Below are positions 10,736 to 20,650 of a DNA stretch of 64,000 bases, one piece after another; position 1 is the first letter of the stretch, and each line of letters opens with the position of its first letter. The notes beneath the pieces were generated by a model. The model was not told where the DNA came from. It saw only the letters and a program-made list of their open reading frames with translations, and ran no database searches. This DNA is from Paenibacillus sp. FSL R7-0204 (lineage in GTDB: Bacteria > Bacillota > Bacilli > Paenibacillales > Paenibacillaceae). Location: positions 3,844,001 to 3,908,000 of the forward strand of contig NZ_JBBOCA010000001.1 of NCBI RefSeq assembly GCF_038002225.1, read 5' to 3'. Both the position numbers and the translations under genes were made by a program.

Positions 10736-11443
10736 TCACTTATGAACGGCAAGTGCATCCTGAATGGCGGCGATCACATCATTCTGACAGTCATGAATGA
10801 AAAAGTGCCCGCCGGGCAGATTTTGAATCTCCATGCTCCCGCTGATATACTGCTCCCACTCTATCCCGTTCTCTGCAGGCATCAAGGGATCATCGGTGCC
10901 GACCATGACCGTACAATCGACCGGAAGCCTCACGTGCCGGCCGTTGCCGGCATACAACTCGTAGATTCTATAGTCTGCTTTGATGATCGGCAGGAAAACT
11001 CTCATTAGCTCAGAATGATTAACCAGTTCCTGAGCAGTACCGCCCAGCTTGAGAATTTCTTGAAGGAATAGCTCATCCGGCAGCTTATGCAGTTGCTCCT
11101 CTCCATAACGCAGATGCGGTGGATTACAGCCGGATAAGAACACATGTACCGGAAGCGCCTGTCCGCTTTCCATGAGCCGCACACTCAGTTCATAAGCCGC
11201 AAGCCCTCCCAGGCTGTGTCCGTACAGCGCATATGGACTCCCCTGAAGCTGGCTGCCCAGATGCTGTACAAGATCGTCAATCAATGACTCCATACTGTCG
11301 CATAGCTTGGACCCGAACCGCTTGCCTCTGCCTGGAAATTCAAGGGGGACCACTTCGATATTTGCCGGCAACAGGGTCCTCCATTTCAGGTAGATGGCTG
11401 CGGAGCTGCCGGAATAAGGAATTGTAAAAAGCTTGATAGTCAT
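10736..11443 (-). CDS. Type II thioesterase
   Basis: A discrete 235-residue alpha/beta-hydrolase of the GrsT/SrfAD type, which frees stalled or misprimed acyl groups from carrier domains of NRPS/PKS lines. Visible are the N-terminal motif LFTIPYSGSSA, FPGRG, the nucleophile elbow GHSLGG (Ser ~77), the acidic residue in GTDDPL and the catalytic His in GGHFFIH. Length matches the family. The ATG at 11443 overlaps the TGA of the upstream peptidase gene (ATGA), with AGGAGG a few bases upstream, so translation is coupled. Its stop precedes the 3303-residue synthase start by 11 nt. It is an editing enzyme rather than the chain-release TE, which must lie elsewhere in the cluster. Confidence 0.93.
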   Translation of the reverse strand: MTIKLFTIPYSGSSAAIYLKWRTLLPANIEVVPLEFPGRGKRFGSKLCDSMESLIDDLVQHLGSQLQGSPYALYGHSLGGLAAYELSVRLMESGQALPVHVFLSGCNPPHLRYGEEQLHKLPDELFLQEILKLGGTAQELVNHSELMRVFLPIIKADYRIYELYAGNGRHVRLPVDCTVMVGTDDPLMPAENGIEWEQYISGSMEIQNLPGGHFFIHDCQNDVIAAIQDALAVHK

Positions 11444-13005
11444 AAGGAAGCCTCCTCTTGAATCACTTGCGGCTGTGCTCGGTTGTACGTTAAAACGGCT
11501 GGGTATAGCGGGAACCACATTTTTAACAGTCTTAAGAAGGAGAACATCGTTCCTGTGATTGCGGTCATAATCATAGCTGGAGCTATCGTAAACGGTGCCC
11601 ATACGACAATAAATCTCCAAGGATAACCCCAAAAAAGCATTTTGGGTATATACCAGGTCATGCCCAGAATAAGAGCGGCCAGGATCACCAAACCGGATGA
11701 CTTGACATATAGGGCGAAAGAAGGTCCCTTGCGCAGCCGTCTGCCATTGCGGATTAAGCGCAGATCCTTGACCCATGCGTAGAGCAGCCAGAGACATAGA
11801 GCCGTAGAAATAAGGATCACGATCCGGCCTGCAAGATTCGCTGTGTCCATAGTATCCATTGGTGCGGCGGCAGGTTTCAGATCTTGCTGCAAAGCATACA
11901 GTCCCTCACAAATCGCGTAAGTCGCCGTCGTATTCCGGTTACCCAGAACAGCAACTCCGATTTGTTGGACTGGATCAAACAAGACGTACGAAGAGAAATT
12001 AGGATTATTCCCCCCGTGTGAAAAGAGGGTATGATCTCCTTTGTTAAACACCAGCCAGCCACCCCCATAGCGAAAAGATGTCGTATACGGAGGAGTTAGT
12101 GTTGCCTTGACCGTTTCATCGGGAATCTGTGCACGGGCAATGGCTCCTCTAAGCTCTAAAGGTGCTGCTGCAGGGTTCATCTGCAGATTCAACCAGCGGG
12201 CCATATCCGTAGCGCTTGATAAGATGTAGCCTGCGGGTGTATTCCCTCGGTAGACGGGGGCTTGATACTCTCTGTTGCCGATAAATCCTGGCTTGTAGCC
12301 TTGGGAGATTTCTTTGCCACCTTGCAATATCGCTCTGCCTGCGGTTGTCAGCTCTAATCCCAAAGGCTGAAAGATCTCAGCGGACATATAAGATTCATAG
12401 GACATCCCGCTCACAGCTTCAATAATTGCACCAAGCACATCATAATTACCGGTGGAGTACAGAAATTGGGTCCCCGGTTTAGACCAGAGCGGATTCTCGC
12501 TTAGTCCGCGCACCGTATCCTGAAGTGCGCTGTCTTCGGTGGACGGATCTATCCGCGCAACGGAATCACTGCCCAGCCCGCTGGTCTGGTTAAGGAAATG
12601 CCCTACCGTTGGTTCGGCAGACTCCCCTCTTGCTTGCAGAGTTAACCATGGCAGATAGCGGGTTACTGGCGCTTCCAGGTCTACAAGCCCTCGTTCGACA
12701 AGCAGGAGCAGACCGACACTGGTGAATGCTTTACTGTTAGAGCCAAGTTCGAACAAGGTGTCAGGGGTTACCGGTATATTCCGGCTGGCGTCAGCTTTGC
12801 CATACCCCTTAACATAAGTCTTGTCACCGCGAAGCACCGCTACAGAGACACCGGGAAGATCCATCTGATCCATCAGCTTACGTACATATTGGTCAACGGA
12901 CTCAGCTGAAATCCCGCTGCCGGCAGTATTTGCCGAAGCTGGCGGCAGCGCAGCTATGCCAAGCAGCATACAGGCACAGAGCATTTTGATTAGCAAGCGG
13001 TTCAT
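11440..13005 (-). CDS. ClbP/ZmaM-like membrane D-asparaginyl peptidase (S12 family)
   Basis: A 521-residue serine hydrolase of the beta-lactamase/peptidase S12 fold. It has a signal peptide (residues 1-26), an extracytoplasmic catalytic domain and three C-terminal membrane helices (about 391-412, 430-452, 463-492). The SxxK motif is SNSK (Ser89, Lys92). The tyrosine motif is YSTGNY (Tyr183). The third motif is HGG at 330-332, followed by NNPNFSS. This architecture is that of ClbP, ZmaM and XcnG, which remove an N-acyl-D-Asn group from an exported prodrug. Its place directly after a starter-C/A(Asn)/T/E module matches that role. Ordinary S12 esterases or DD-peptidases normally lack the three-helix tail. 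RBS AGGGGGG precedes ATG 13005. Function is inferred from architecture and context. Confidence 0.9.
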   Translation of the reverse strand: MNRLLIKMLCACMLLGIAALPPASANTAGSGISAESVDQYVRKLMDQMDLPGVSVAVLRGDKTYVKGYGKADASRNIPVTPDTLFELGSNSKAFTSVGLLLLVERGLVDLEAPVTRYLPWLTLQARGESAEPTVGHFLNQTSGLGSDSVARIDPSTEDSALQDTVRGLSENPLWSKPGTQFLYSTGNYDVLGAIIEAVSGMSYESYMSAEIFQPLGLELTTAGRAILQGGKEISQGYKPGFIGNREYQAPVYRGNTPAGYILSSATDMARWLNLQMNPAAAPLELRGAIARAQIPDETVKATLTPPYTTSFRYGGGWLVFNKGDHTLFSHGGNNPNFSSYVLFDPVQQIGVAVLGNRNTTATYAICEGLYALQQDLKPAAAPMDTMDTANLAGRIVILISTALCLWLLYAWVKDLRLIRNGRRLRKGPSFALYVKSSGLVILAALILGMTWYIPKMLFWGYPWRFIVVWAPFTIAPAMIMTAITGTMFSFLRLLKMWFPLYPAVLTYNRAQPQVIQEEASL

Positions 13006-13018
13006 GTTATCCCCCCTG

Positions 13019-16000
13019 TTACTTGAATAACGAATCCAGTTCCTCCTGCGTCATATCCACCGCATCAAAATCAGCAGGTGTCCAGCTTGGCTCCCTCTGA
13101 ACCGGCGGTTGATTGAGGAGTTCTGCAAAGAGGGCTTTATACCGATCCAGCCACTGCTCCATGACCTTGTCCGGCATACTGGAGGGAGAACGTAACTCCA
13201 GATACAGTATGCGCTTCAGAATATAAGCGTTGATCTCCAGTAGGAATGGCATTGCATTGTCTTCGGCGATATCCGGTCCTGTGTGTTCATTCAGAACATG
13301 CAACAGGCCATTCCCGTATTCCTCCTGAAATTCCCCAAGATAATTGAATAGAATTCTGGGAATAGCCGGTGTAATCAGTCCCAATTCATAAGCTAAAATG
13401 CCATATCCCAGACCTTTGCGGGGCACCGCCCTGAGCTGCTGGAGGATGTTATCCCTCCTCTCGATTACAGTTCTACCGGCCTGAACGGTAATTCTGACCG
13501 GATATAGACTGGTGAACCAGCCGGTGGTACGCGAGAGATCCATTTCAGGGAACAAGGGCTCCCTGCCATGTCCTTCCAGCCAAATGACCTGTGTTTGCCA
13601 GTTCCAGGTATCATGAAATGCCAGGGCAAGTGCAGTCTGAAGGAGCTCATGGGGCTGCAGACCGTTAATCTGTTGGCAATGTTCAAGCAATAGCCCCGTT
13701 TCAGCAGGGCTGAACGTCAGCGTACGAAGCATTCTGCGTCCGTCAACCGTTTGCCCAAAACAAAGCCAATGATCATCTGGAAGGTTGTAATTTCCGTTCC
13801 AATATTCCCGCTCCCGCTGAACCAGCGGTTCAGCGCGTTCGCTCAGTGCCAGTGCCCAGTGCTTGAACGACGATGTTTTGGGCAGACATTGGCGTTCTCC
13901 CCGAAGCAACCGTCCCAAATCCTCCATAATAATCCGCCATGATACACCGTCTATACAAACATGGTGAGCCGCGAGCAGCAGACGATTAGTACGTCCCGGC
14001 TCGACAATCAAGCAGGCGCGAAAGGGGAACTGATCCTGCTTAGTAAGGCGTATGCCTGCCTTCAGTGCGGAGGTATACGTCAAGAACTCTTGCTCCCGTT
14101 GTTTAGGAGCAAATTCGCTCAAATCAAGTACATTAGGCTGGAACTCAATCACAGAAAGCTCGTTGTTATAGGAGAGCTGTTGCTTTACAGAGTCATAATG
14201 CAAGCGCAAGGAGTCATGGTGCTGAAGCAACTGCCTTAAACTGTCTTCAAGGGTATGCAGGGTAATATCTTCCCGGATCTCCAGCAGCATCGATTGCAGA
14301 TAGTAGTCTTCATTCGCAAGCTCCCGGGAGAAAAACCACGACAGGATCGGTGTCAACGGGACGATGCCCTCCGGCGGCTCCTGTGACTGAACCTCTTTAT
14401 CTTCAGTGAGATACAGAAGCATTTCGCTAATGAGAGGATGATCCAGAATGTCAGCCGCGCTTAGTTGAAGTCCTTGATTTTTGAGCAGGCTTGAAATCTG
14501 AATCGCTTTGATGGAATCCCCTCCAAGATTAAAAAAACGGTCCTCCAGGCTGATTTCCTTACAGTCGAGAACAGTCCGCAGTGCGGATAAAAGCCATTCA
14601 GCCTGGTTCCCCCCCTGGTACTCCTGGACCTGTACTGCGGCGTCATCTAGTTCTTGTGCAAGCTGTCTCCAATGGGTCTTCCCATTAGCAGTGAGCGGAA
14701 TCTCTGTTCTAAAAATGATACGTCCCGGGACCATGTATCCAGGCAGGATGCCGGCTAGACGGCTGCGGATATCCAGCGCTGTAAGCGAGTCTCCGACAAT
14801 ACAGGCGACCAGTTCCATCCCCGGACCTTCACCCTTCGTCATGACAACTGCATTACGGATGCCCTTCATCTCCAGCAGGTGATGTTCGATCTCTTCCGTC
14901 TCGATTCGATAGCCTCTAACCTTAAGCTGGGTGTCGCAGCGGCCGATATATTCCATCACACCGCCTTCACCCCACCGGACCAGATCCCCCGTACGATACA
15001 TCCGGTTGCCCTTGTTCACTGCATCCGGCAAGAAGCGTTCTGCTGTCAACCCGGGTTGATGGACGTAGCCGTCTGCAACACCGGGGCCGGAAATGTAGAG
15101 CTCTCCCTTCGCGCCTGGAGGCAGAGGCCGCAAATCCCTATCTAATATATATAGCTTTGCATTTGCAGCAGGTACTCCGATAGGCACGGTTGCTCCCTTG
15201 TCTGTTAAGGGATCATAACGGTAAATCATACAGCCTACGGTTGCTTCCGTTGGCCCGTATTCGTTATAAATAGCCAGAGTAGGACCGTAGGCTTGTTGTA
15301 CAGCCGCCGCAAGGCCGGTCTTGAGACTCTCCCCGCCCACAATCAGTGTCCGCAAGGCAGCATTCGGCCTCCGTTCTTGCCCCATAAGCGCTAGATGGGA
15401 AGGGGTAAGCTTGATTATTGAAGCCCTGTTCTCGCCCAGAATTCGGCTCAAGGTATAGTCCTCGCCGCTGGAGGGGTATATCCTCAATTGGGTGCCGCTG
15501 ACCAGGGGCACGAATAAGGATGTCAGCGTCAGATCAAAGGCAATTGAGGAATAAAAGGCGAACACCTCATGTTCCGAGGTCAAGTATTCTGCCGCTGCCC
15601 AAGTGATATAATTGGCTAGGTTAGAGTGAAGAACTTTTACCCCTTTAGGTGCTCCTGTAGATCCTGAGGTATATAAGATGTAAGCTGTTTCTTCAGGTCT
15701 CGCCCTCTGCTGTTCTTCCTGAGACATCGGCCTGTGCCGGAGCAGATGCCGGGGATTGCGCGTTGGGACAAGCCAGCCGGAAGCCGGTTCATCTGACAGA
15801 TCGGTCAACAGGCAGATTGCTGCCGAGTCCCGCAGCATATACTCCGCTCTTGCTGGCGGAGCTCCGGGGTCAAGCGGCAGAAAAGCCGCACCACACTGAA
15901 GAATCGCCAGTATTGCAATAACCAGTTCAGGAGAATGATGCATCCTTACACCTATTACACCTGACACATGCGGGAATTCTGCGGTCAGGGCTGACGCAAG

Positions 16001-17491
16001 GCAATTAACCCGCTGCGCCAATTCTGCAAAGGTCTGCTGCTCATCTGCACAGCTCAGGGCAATCCGGTTGGGATGGAGCCGAACCTGCTCTGTGTATAGA
16101 TCCATAACCGTCTTTTCCAATGGATAGTTGTGGATAGAAGGCTGGTTATAATCAATCAAGGTTTGTTTCCGTTGACTTTCGGTAGACAGGGTTAGTTCCT
16201 TCAATGGGAGGTCTGGAGTATGCACCATCTGATTCAACACATGCAGGAGACAGTCCACCAGCGTTTCAGCCTCATCCTTGCCAAGGATCTGAGTCTGGTA
16301 GTCCAGAGTGAACAATAACGTGCCATCCTCAGACCAGTCCTTGATCATCAATTGTACGGGATAAGCCTGCTCGCCGGAGTAGAACTCCTCATTGCTAATC
16401 CTCATATTGTTCACGGTGGTTAACAGGTGGGTATTATAATAATTCACAGAGGCCTGGTATAGGCTGCCATACCCATTTTTCCGCAGCTGAAGCTGCTGTG
16501 CAAGGAGATCGAACGGATACTTGTGATTGGCGAGATTACGTGAATATTCACGGCGTACCCGCTGTAAAAATGCCCGGATGGACAAGCCTTCCTTAAAATG
16601 CAGGGACAGCGGCAGATTGCCAGTGAACATGCCAACGATTCCCTTGGTGTGAGAAGAGCGGTTGGATACGGGTATGGACAGGATTACATCCTCTCTCTGG
16701 TAATACCTGCCTAACACCAACCCGAATGCGGCAGATAAAAATAGGGGCAATGACACATTAAGCTCTGGCAGAATACGGGTGATCTGCTCTGTGGCCTGCT
16801 TGTCGATCAGGCGGGTATAGCGTCTGCCGGCGGGAGCAGTGGCAGTTTTGTCAAATAGCGGTTCGGGAAGAGCATCAAATTTGTTCTCCCAGAATTGTTT
16901 GTTGCTCTGACAGCGCTGAGAGCCCAGGTATTGATTTTCGAGATCGAGATAAGTCAAATAGGAGGGTTCGGACACGGCACAGTCAGAGATATCTTCCCTG
17001 CCGAGCGATTCATAATGTCCGAGAATTTGTCTGGTCAGCAGGTCCATTGACCAGCCGTCGCAGATGATATGATGGGCTTTCAGGAGAAAACCATTATCCT
17101 GCTCCCCCACCTTGAAGGTAGCGATGTGGTATAAAGGAGCATCAAAAAGCTCAAAGCGTTGTGCCGCTTCGGTATTCACCCACCTCTCAAAAACCGTCTG
17201 GGGATCGGTATATGAGCTGAAGTCGTAGTGAGGCAACGGCTGTAGCGAATGAGCATCTGCTACATATTGTTGCGGTTCACCTTCTTGTGCCTGCAAACGC
17301 AGGCGCAGGCCGTCATGGGCCTGAATCACATTAAGGATCGAAATTTCCAAACGGGAGAAATCTAGCGTTCCGTGAATACGGACACAGCCACCAATATGAT
17401 GTACGGCTGTCTGGGGATGAAGGCATTCGGTATACCAAATTCTCTTTTGGGGATGGCTTAAACGATGCAAGGCCTTATTCACAAGATCCAT
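13019..17491 (-). CDS. NRPS starter module, C(start)-A(Asn)-T-E, 1490 aa
   Basis: Predicted to make N-acyl-D-asparaginyl thioester. C domain 10-440: HPQKRIWYTE near residue 13 resembles lipoinitiation C domains such as that of surfactin synthetase, and HHIICDG lies at 140. A domain 470-945 (YTSGSTGAPKG, YRTGDL). The hand-aligned specificity residues read DLTKIGEV, one conservative change from the asparagine code DLTKLGEV. T domain Ser ~993 in GGDSIKAIQI. Epimerase 1040-1465: HHVCIDG at 1176, EGHGRE at 1306 and TTGWFTSLYPV at 1322 are epimerase-specific motifs. The tail WTPADFDAVDMTQEELDSLF resembles a donor communication segment, fitting handover to the downstream C domain. ATG 17491 sits 1 nt from the upstream TGA. 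Confidence 0.95.
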   Translation of the reverse strand: MDLVNKALHRLSHPQKRIWYTECLHPQTAVHHIGGCVRIHGTLDFSRLEISILNVIQAHDGLRLRLQAQEGEPQQYVADAHSLQPLPHYDFSSYTDPQTVFERWVNTEAAQRFELFDAPLYHIATFKVGEQDNGFLLKAHHIICDGWSMDLLTRQILGHYESLGREDISDCAVSEPSYLTYLDLENQYLGSQRCQSNKQFWENKFDALPEPLFDKTATAPAGRRYTRLIDKQATEQITRILPELNVSLPLFLSAAFGLVLGRYYQREDVILSIPVSNRSSHTKGIVGMFTGNLPLSLHFKEGLSIRAFLQRVRREYSRNLANHKYPFDLLAQQLQLRKNGYGSLYQASVNYYNTHLLTTVNNMRISNEEFYSGEQAYPVQLMIKDWSEDGTLLFTLDYQTQILGKDEAETLVDCLLHVLNQMVHTPDLPLKELTLSTESQRKQTLIDYNQPSIHNYPLEKTVMDLYTEQVRLHPNRIALSCADEQQTFAELAQRVNCLASALTAEFPHVSGVIGVRMHHSPELVIAILAILQCGAAFLPLDPGAPPARAEYMLRDSAAICLLTDLSDEPASGWLVPTRNPRHLLRHRPMSQEEQQRARPEETAYILYTSGSTGAPKGVKVLHSNLANYITWAAAEYLTSEHEVFAFYSSIAFDLTLTSLFVPLVSGTQLRIYPSSGEDYTLSRILGENRASIIKLTPSHLALMGQERRPNAALRTLIVGGESLKTGLAAAVQQAYGPTLAIYNEYGPTEATVGCMIYRYDPLTDKGATVPIGVPAANAKLYILDRDLRPLPPGAKGELYISGPGVADGYVHQPGLTAERFLPDAVNKGNRMYRTGDLVRWGEGGVMEYIGRCDTQLKVRGYRIETEEIEHHLLEMKGIRNAVVMTKGEGPGMELVACIVGDSLTALDIRSRLAGILPGYMVPGRIIFRTEIPLTANGKTHWRQLAQELDDAAVQVQEYQGGNQAEWLLSALRTVLDCKEISLEDRFFNLGGDSIKAIQISSLLKNQGLQLSAADILDHPLISEMLLYLTEDKEVQSQEPPEGIVPLTPILSWFFSRELANEDYYLQSMLLEIREDITLHTLEDSLRQLLQHHDSLRLHYDSVKQQLSYNNELSVIEFQPNVLDLSEFAPKQREQEFLTYTSALKAGIRLTKQDQFPFRACLIVEPGRTNRLLLAAHHVCIDGVSWRIIMEDLGRLLRGERQCLPKTSSFKHWALALSERAEPLVQREREYWNGNYNLPDDHWLCFGQTVDGRRMLRTLTFSPAETGLLLEHCQQINGLQPHELLQTALALAFHDTWNWQTQVIWLEGHGREPLFPEMDLSRTTGWFTSLYPVRITVQAGRTVIERRDNILQQLRAVPRKGLGYGILAYELGLITPAIPRILFNYLGEFQEEYGNGLLHVLNEHTGPDIAEDNAMPFLLEINAYILKRILYLELRSPSSMPDKVMEQWLDRYKALFAELLNQPPVQREPSWTPADFDAVDMTQEELDSLFK

Positions 17492-17492
17492 G

Positions 17493-20153
17493 TCAGTGTC
17501 CGCCTTTCGCAGATTTAGAATTCAATCTCCAGGATTCAATGGATTCGGCTAAGCGGGCTATCGTCTGCTGCTCCAAAAAAACTTCAAGTCTAAGGGTCAC
17601 GCAAAGCTGCTCGCATAGATATGCATGCAAGGAAGCTGCCAGCAGCGAGTTGCCTCCCAATTCATAATAATTGTCGTTGATTCCGATCGGGGCCACCCCC
17701 AGGTACAGCTCCCATGCTGCCACCAGCTCCCGTTCAACCTCCGTTCTTGGTGCGATATATCCATCCAGCTGTTCTGGACGTAAGTTGATGGGGTCCACCA
17801 TGGGCTGAAGCGGTCCGGTAGAATCCAGTGCAGAATCATCACGCTCTACCCAGCAGCGTGTTCTTACAAACGGATAGGCAGGCAATTCAATGCGTTGGCG
17901 GCGCTCCCCTTGATAATAAGCCTTCCAATTGACGGGGTAACCTTCCATCCAGACTTTGCCGAGAAGAAGGTAAAGGCCCTTCCATTCCGTGGGTCCATGA
18001 CTTTCCGAAGATTCAGCGAGATTCATATCCAGCACCAGCCGATCGTTTTCATTCCTACAGCTGGTCTGTAATGAAGGGCCTTCTTCCAGGGCATCTGTGA
18101 GATACGAAGTCCAAAAATCACTACTGCTCCACTCTGCATGAGTCATCTGGCTCTTTCCCGGTAGTGCGGCAATCGGAACTCTCATCGGTCCCGTTCTCAG
18201 ACTGGAGACACGTTGCCGGTAGCTTCGGACAATAGTACCCTGCTCCTCCCCCGAAGTGGCGAGTGCGGCCGTATAGGAGCTGCCCAGATACAAAGCATCC
18301 GCATGAGTCATGAGGCCACAGGCATAAGCGGCGGCAAATAAGCCGCTGCCCGTGCCTTGGCAGCCTGAGGGATGGATTCCCCAGCTCTCCCAGAGTTTGA
18401 ATAAGGAGAGCTGCACGGTTAAGGCGTATGCGGCTTGTGCCTGCAATGCTGCAACTTCCTTGCCGAACCATTCCTCTGCCAGGTTGTTACCCAGCACGAA
18501 GTTGTTGTAGAATACCGTTTCCTCTGCCATCCAATCTCCAAGCTCAGGAGTCTCGAAACCGGATAGATCCGGGAAGTGGAACAAGGGCATGCCCGCAAGA
18601 TTCTTCCCGGTCTCCTGTTCTATCCACTCTGTCTCACCTCCACTGCCGTATAGCATAATTGCCCGGTGCTCAAACAGCTTCCGGCCGGTTTGCAGTGTAT
18701 AGGCTGCATCCGCTAACTGCTCTTCTGAAGCCGAGCTTAGAAATTGCTGTAAGGATTGCTGTTTCCTCTTGAGCGCCTCTGCATTTTTGGCGGAGAGTAC
18801 GAACAACTTGCTGCGGCGCAAGGAAGCTTCCTTTGGCAACACCGGTGCTTCTTGCAGGATTACATGTGCATTGGTACCACCAAGCCCGAAGGAGCTGACC
18901 CCAGCCAGACGCCGTTGATTGGGGCTGCTCCACTCCAGCGGAAAAGGATTTAGATAAAACGGGCTCCGGCCGGTCATTAACCTGTCATGTGGTGTATCTG
19001 CGTGAATAACGGGTGGCAGTATCCTCTCTCGCAGAGCCATGACTGTCTTGATTAACCCAACGATGCCTGCGGCTGGCCCCGTATGACCGACGTTAGATTT
19101 AACCGAACCCAAAGCACAAAAAGCGTTTTTTTCAGTATGTCTGGCAAATACCTCATGCAGCGCTTCAAGCTCAATCGCATCTCCTAGAGGAGTGCCGGTA
19201 CCATGAGCTTCTATGTAACTGATGTCCCCGGCACTTACGTCAGCGTTCATTTGCGCTCGTTCAACAACCTGAATCTGACCTGTGACGGCGGGAGCTGTAT
19301 ATCCGGCTTTGAGGGCTCCGTCATTATTGACGGCAGAACCTTTAATTACAGCATAAATGGTGTCGCCATCCTCAAGGGCATCGCTGTATCGTTTCAGTAC
19401 GACACAACCTGCCCCGTCGCTGTATAGGGTTCCAGTAGCGTGTTTATCGAACGCCCGAAGATGCCCATCAGCAGACATCAACCCATTGTCTTGATAGTAA
19501 TAGCCGTTGGCTTGGGGAATGCCAAGTGTCGCCCCTCCGCATACCATTATGTCACTGGAGTATGTGAGCAGACTCTCACACGCCAAATGTACAGCAACCA
19601 GCGAGCTGGAACAGGCAGACTGGACATTCAGCACTGGCCCGGTAAGGCCTAGCTTGTAAGCGGCCATCATCGCCGCATGGTCTTTCTCATTTGCGATCTG
19701 CATTTGGAGTTCGGAGGCTGCTCTGTTGCCATTAAGAAGCGGCATAAGGTTGAACATCTGATAATAGTTCGCGTACACACCAGCATACATCCCGATAAGA
19801 CCATCATAGGTTCCCGGATCACATCCCGCTGCCTCCAGTGCTTCCCAAGCCATCTCCAGCAGCAGACGATGCTGCGGGTCCATTAAGGACGCCTCTCTGA
19901 TATTGAAATTAAAGAATGCAGCATCGAAATTCTCAATGTTCCGGATGTTGGTGTTTGTGCGAATAAAATTTTGCTTTCCCTCAGCAGAAGCAACTTCTGC
20001 TGTATCCTGTAAGGATGTGTCAGCAACGACCTCTTCTCCAGTCAGGATCGCCTTCCAGAATTGGGAAACGGTATCAATGCCAGGCAGACGGATGGAGAGG
20101 CCAATAATGGCAATATCCGCCTTATTATCATCATATTCGTGCTCCAATGACAT
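17493..20153 (-). CDS. PKS module KS-AT(degenerate)-carrier, 886 aa
   Basis: First gene of the visible cluster. The KS (residues 12-435) looks active: Cys181 in SACSSSL, His317 in HGTGT and His357 in NVGH. Residues 520-690 align with an acyltransferase but the core is ruined. FPGQG is replaced by FPDLSG, and the GHSxGE elbow reads GTGSGL, so the Ser nucleophile becomes Gly and the adjacent Glu becomes Leu. The region is also shorter than a normal AT, while the post-AT linker (LPAYPFVRTRCW) is kept. A carrier domain with GGNSLLAA (Ser ~836) ends the protein. The module needs a malonyl unit from another AT, or works without extension. It could supply the acyl group for the D-Asn module or act later; order cannot be told from sequence. 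GGGAGTG precedes ATG 20153. Confidence 0.92.
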   Translation of the reverse strand: MSLEHEYDDNKADIAIIGLSIRLPGIDTVSQFWKAILTGEEVVADTSLQDTAEVASAEGKQNFIRTNTNIRNIENFDAAFFNFNIREASLMDPQHRLLLEMAWEALEAAGCDPGTYDGLIGMYAGVYANYYQMFNLMPLLNGNRAASELQMQIANEKDHAAMMAAYKLGLTGPVLNVQSACSSSLVAVHLACESLLTYSSDIMVCGGATLGIPQANGYYYQDNGLMSADGHLRAFDKHATGTLYSDGAGCVVLKRYSDALEDGDTIYAVIKGSAVNNDGALKAGYTAPAVTGQIQVVERAQMNADVSAGDISYIEAHGTGTPLGDAIELEALHEVFARHTEKNAFCALGSVKSNVGHTGPAAGIVGLIKTVMALRERILPPVIHADTPHDRLMTGRSPFYLNPFPLEWSSPNQRRLAGVSSFGLGGTNAHVILQEAPVLPKEASLRRSKLFVLSAKNAEALKRKQQSLQQFLSSASEEQLADAAYTLQTGRKLFEHRAIMLYGSGGETEWIEQETGKNLAGMPLFHFPDLSGFETPELGDWMAEETVFYNNFVLGNNLAEEWFGKEVAALQAQAAYALTVQLSLFKLWESWGIHPSGCQGTGSGLFAAAYACGLMTHADALYLGSSYTAALATSGEEQGTIVRSYRQRVSSLRTGPMRVPIAALPGKSQMTHAEWSSSDFWTSYLTDALEEGPSLQTSCRNENDRLVLDMNLAESSESHGPTEWKGLYLLLGKVWMEGYPVNWKAYYQGERRQRIELPAYPFVRTRCWVERDDSALDSTGPLQPMVDPINLRPEQLDGYIAPRTEVERELVAAWELYLGVAPIGINDNYYELGGNSLLAASLHAYLCEQLCVTLRLEVFLEQQTIARLAESIESWRLNSKSAKGGH

Positions 20154-20650
20154 GAGATCACTCCCGTAATATTGCTTATATTCAATATCATTGTAGTATT
20201 AAAACTGATTTTGACGAGGGCTTGATAATACCTACTATACTATGAAAATATTTAAATAAGTACCATACTTTAGGACTATATAACAATAAAAATAATTAAT
20301 TTCAATTTATTATAAATAATAATTTTGTCTATGTATCTGCAGCATTCGACGTCCGATTATGTCGTAATATGCCAGTTGCTAAATAATGCGCAAATTCGGG
20401 AAAGTGCTATTAGTATCAATTTAGGTATAGAGTGATTTCAAATTAATATGCTAGAATCGTATAGCTGCCCTGTTTAGAGAACGGACTGCAGATTTCGCAA
20501 ACTTCACAATAACGAAAAAAATTCAAAATCTCCTACGACAGGTGTTTGATATGTCCAAAATTCTTGCTTTTAAGCTCCTGGAGCAGCTAAGTCTGGAGAG
20601 CTATGCTTATTTTACAGGACAGGTAATGGAAGAACATCGCGCACAGCTCG
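20154..20650. other. AT-rich leader region upstream of the PKS/NRPS operon
   Basis: About 500 bp between the first synthase gene and the hairpin at 20651. It is much more AT-rich than its surroundings, especially 20180-20340, and is the only place where a promoter for the leftward operon can lie. I find no convincing consensus promoter. A rightward reading frame from GTG 20542 (or ATG 20551) of about 70 codons has no good ribosome site and runs into the hairpin, so I do not call it a gene. Confidence 0.5.

Noticed and set aside
17493..20153. Trans-AT PKS module
   Set aside because: A degenerate but recognisable AT and its post-AT linker are present and the cluster contains an intact cis-AT, so decay is a better explanation.
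1..20153. Iturin/mycosubtilin-type lipopeptide cluster (acyl plus D-Asn)
   Set aside because: No acyl-ligase or aminotransferase domain is visible, and the adjacent ClbP-like peptidase and PKS extension fit prodrug-type clusters instead.
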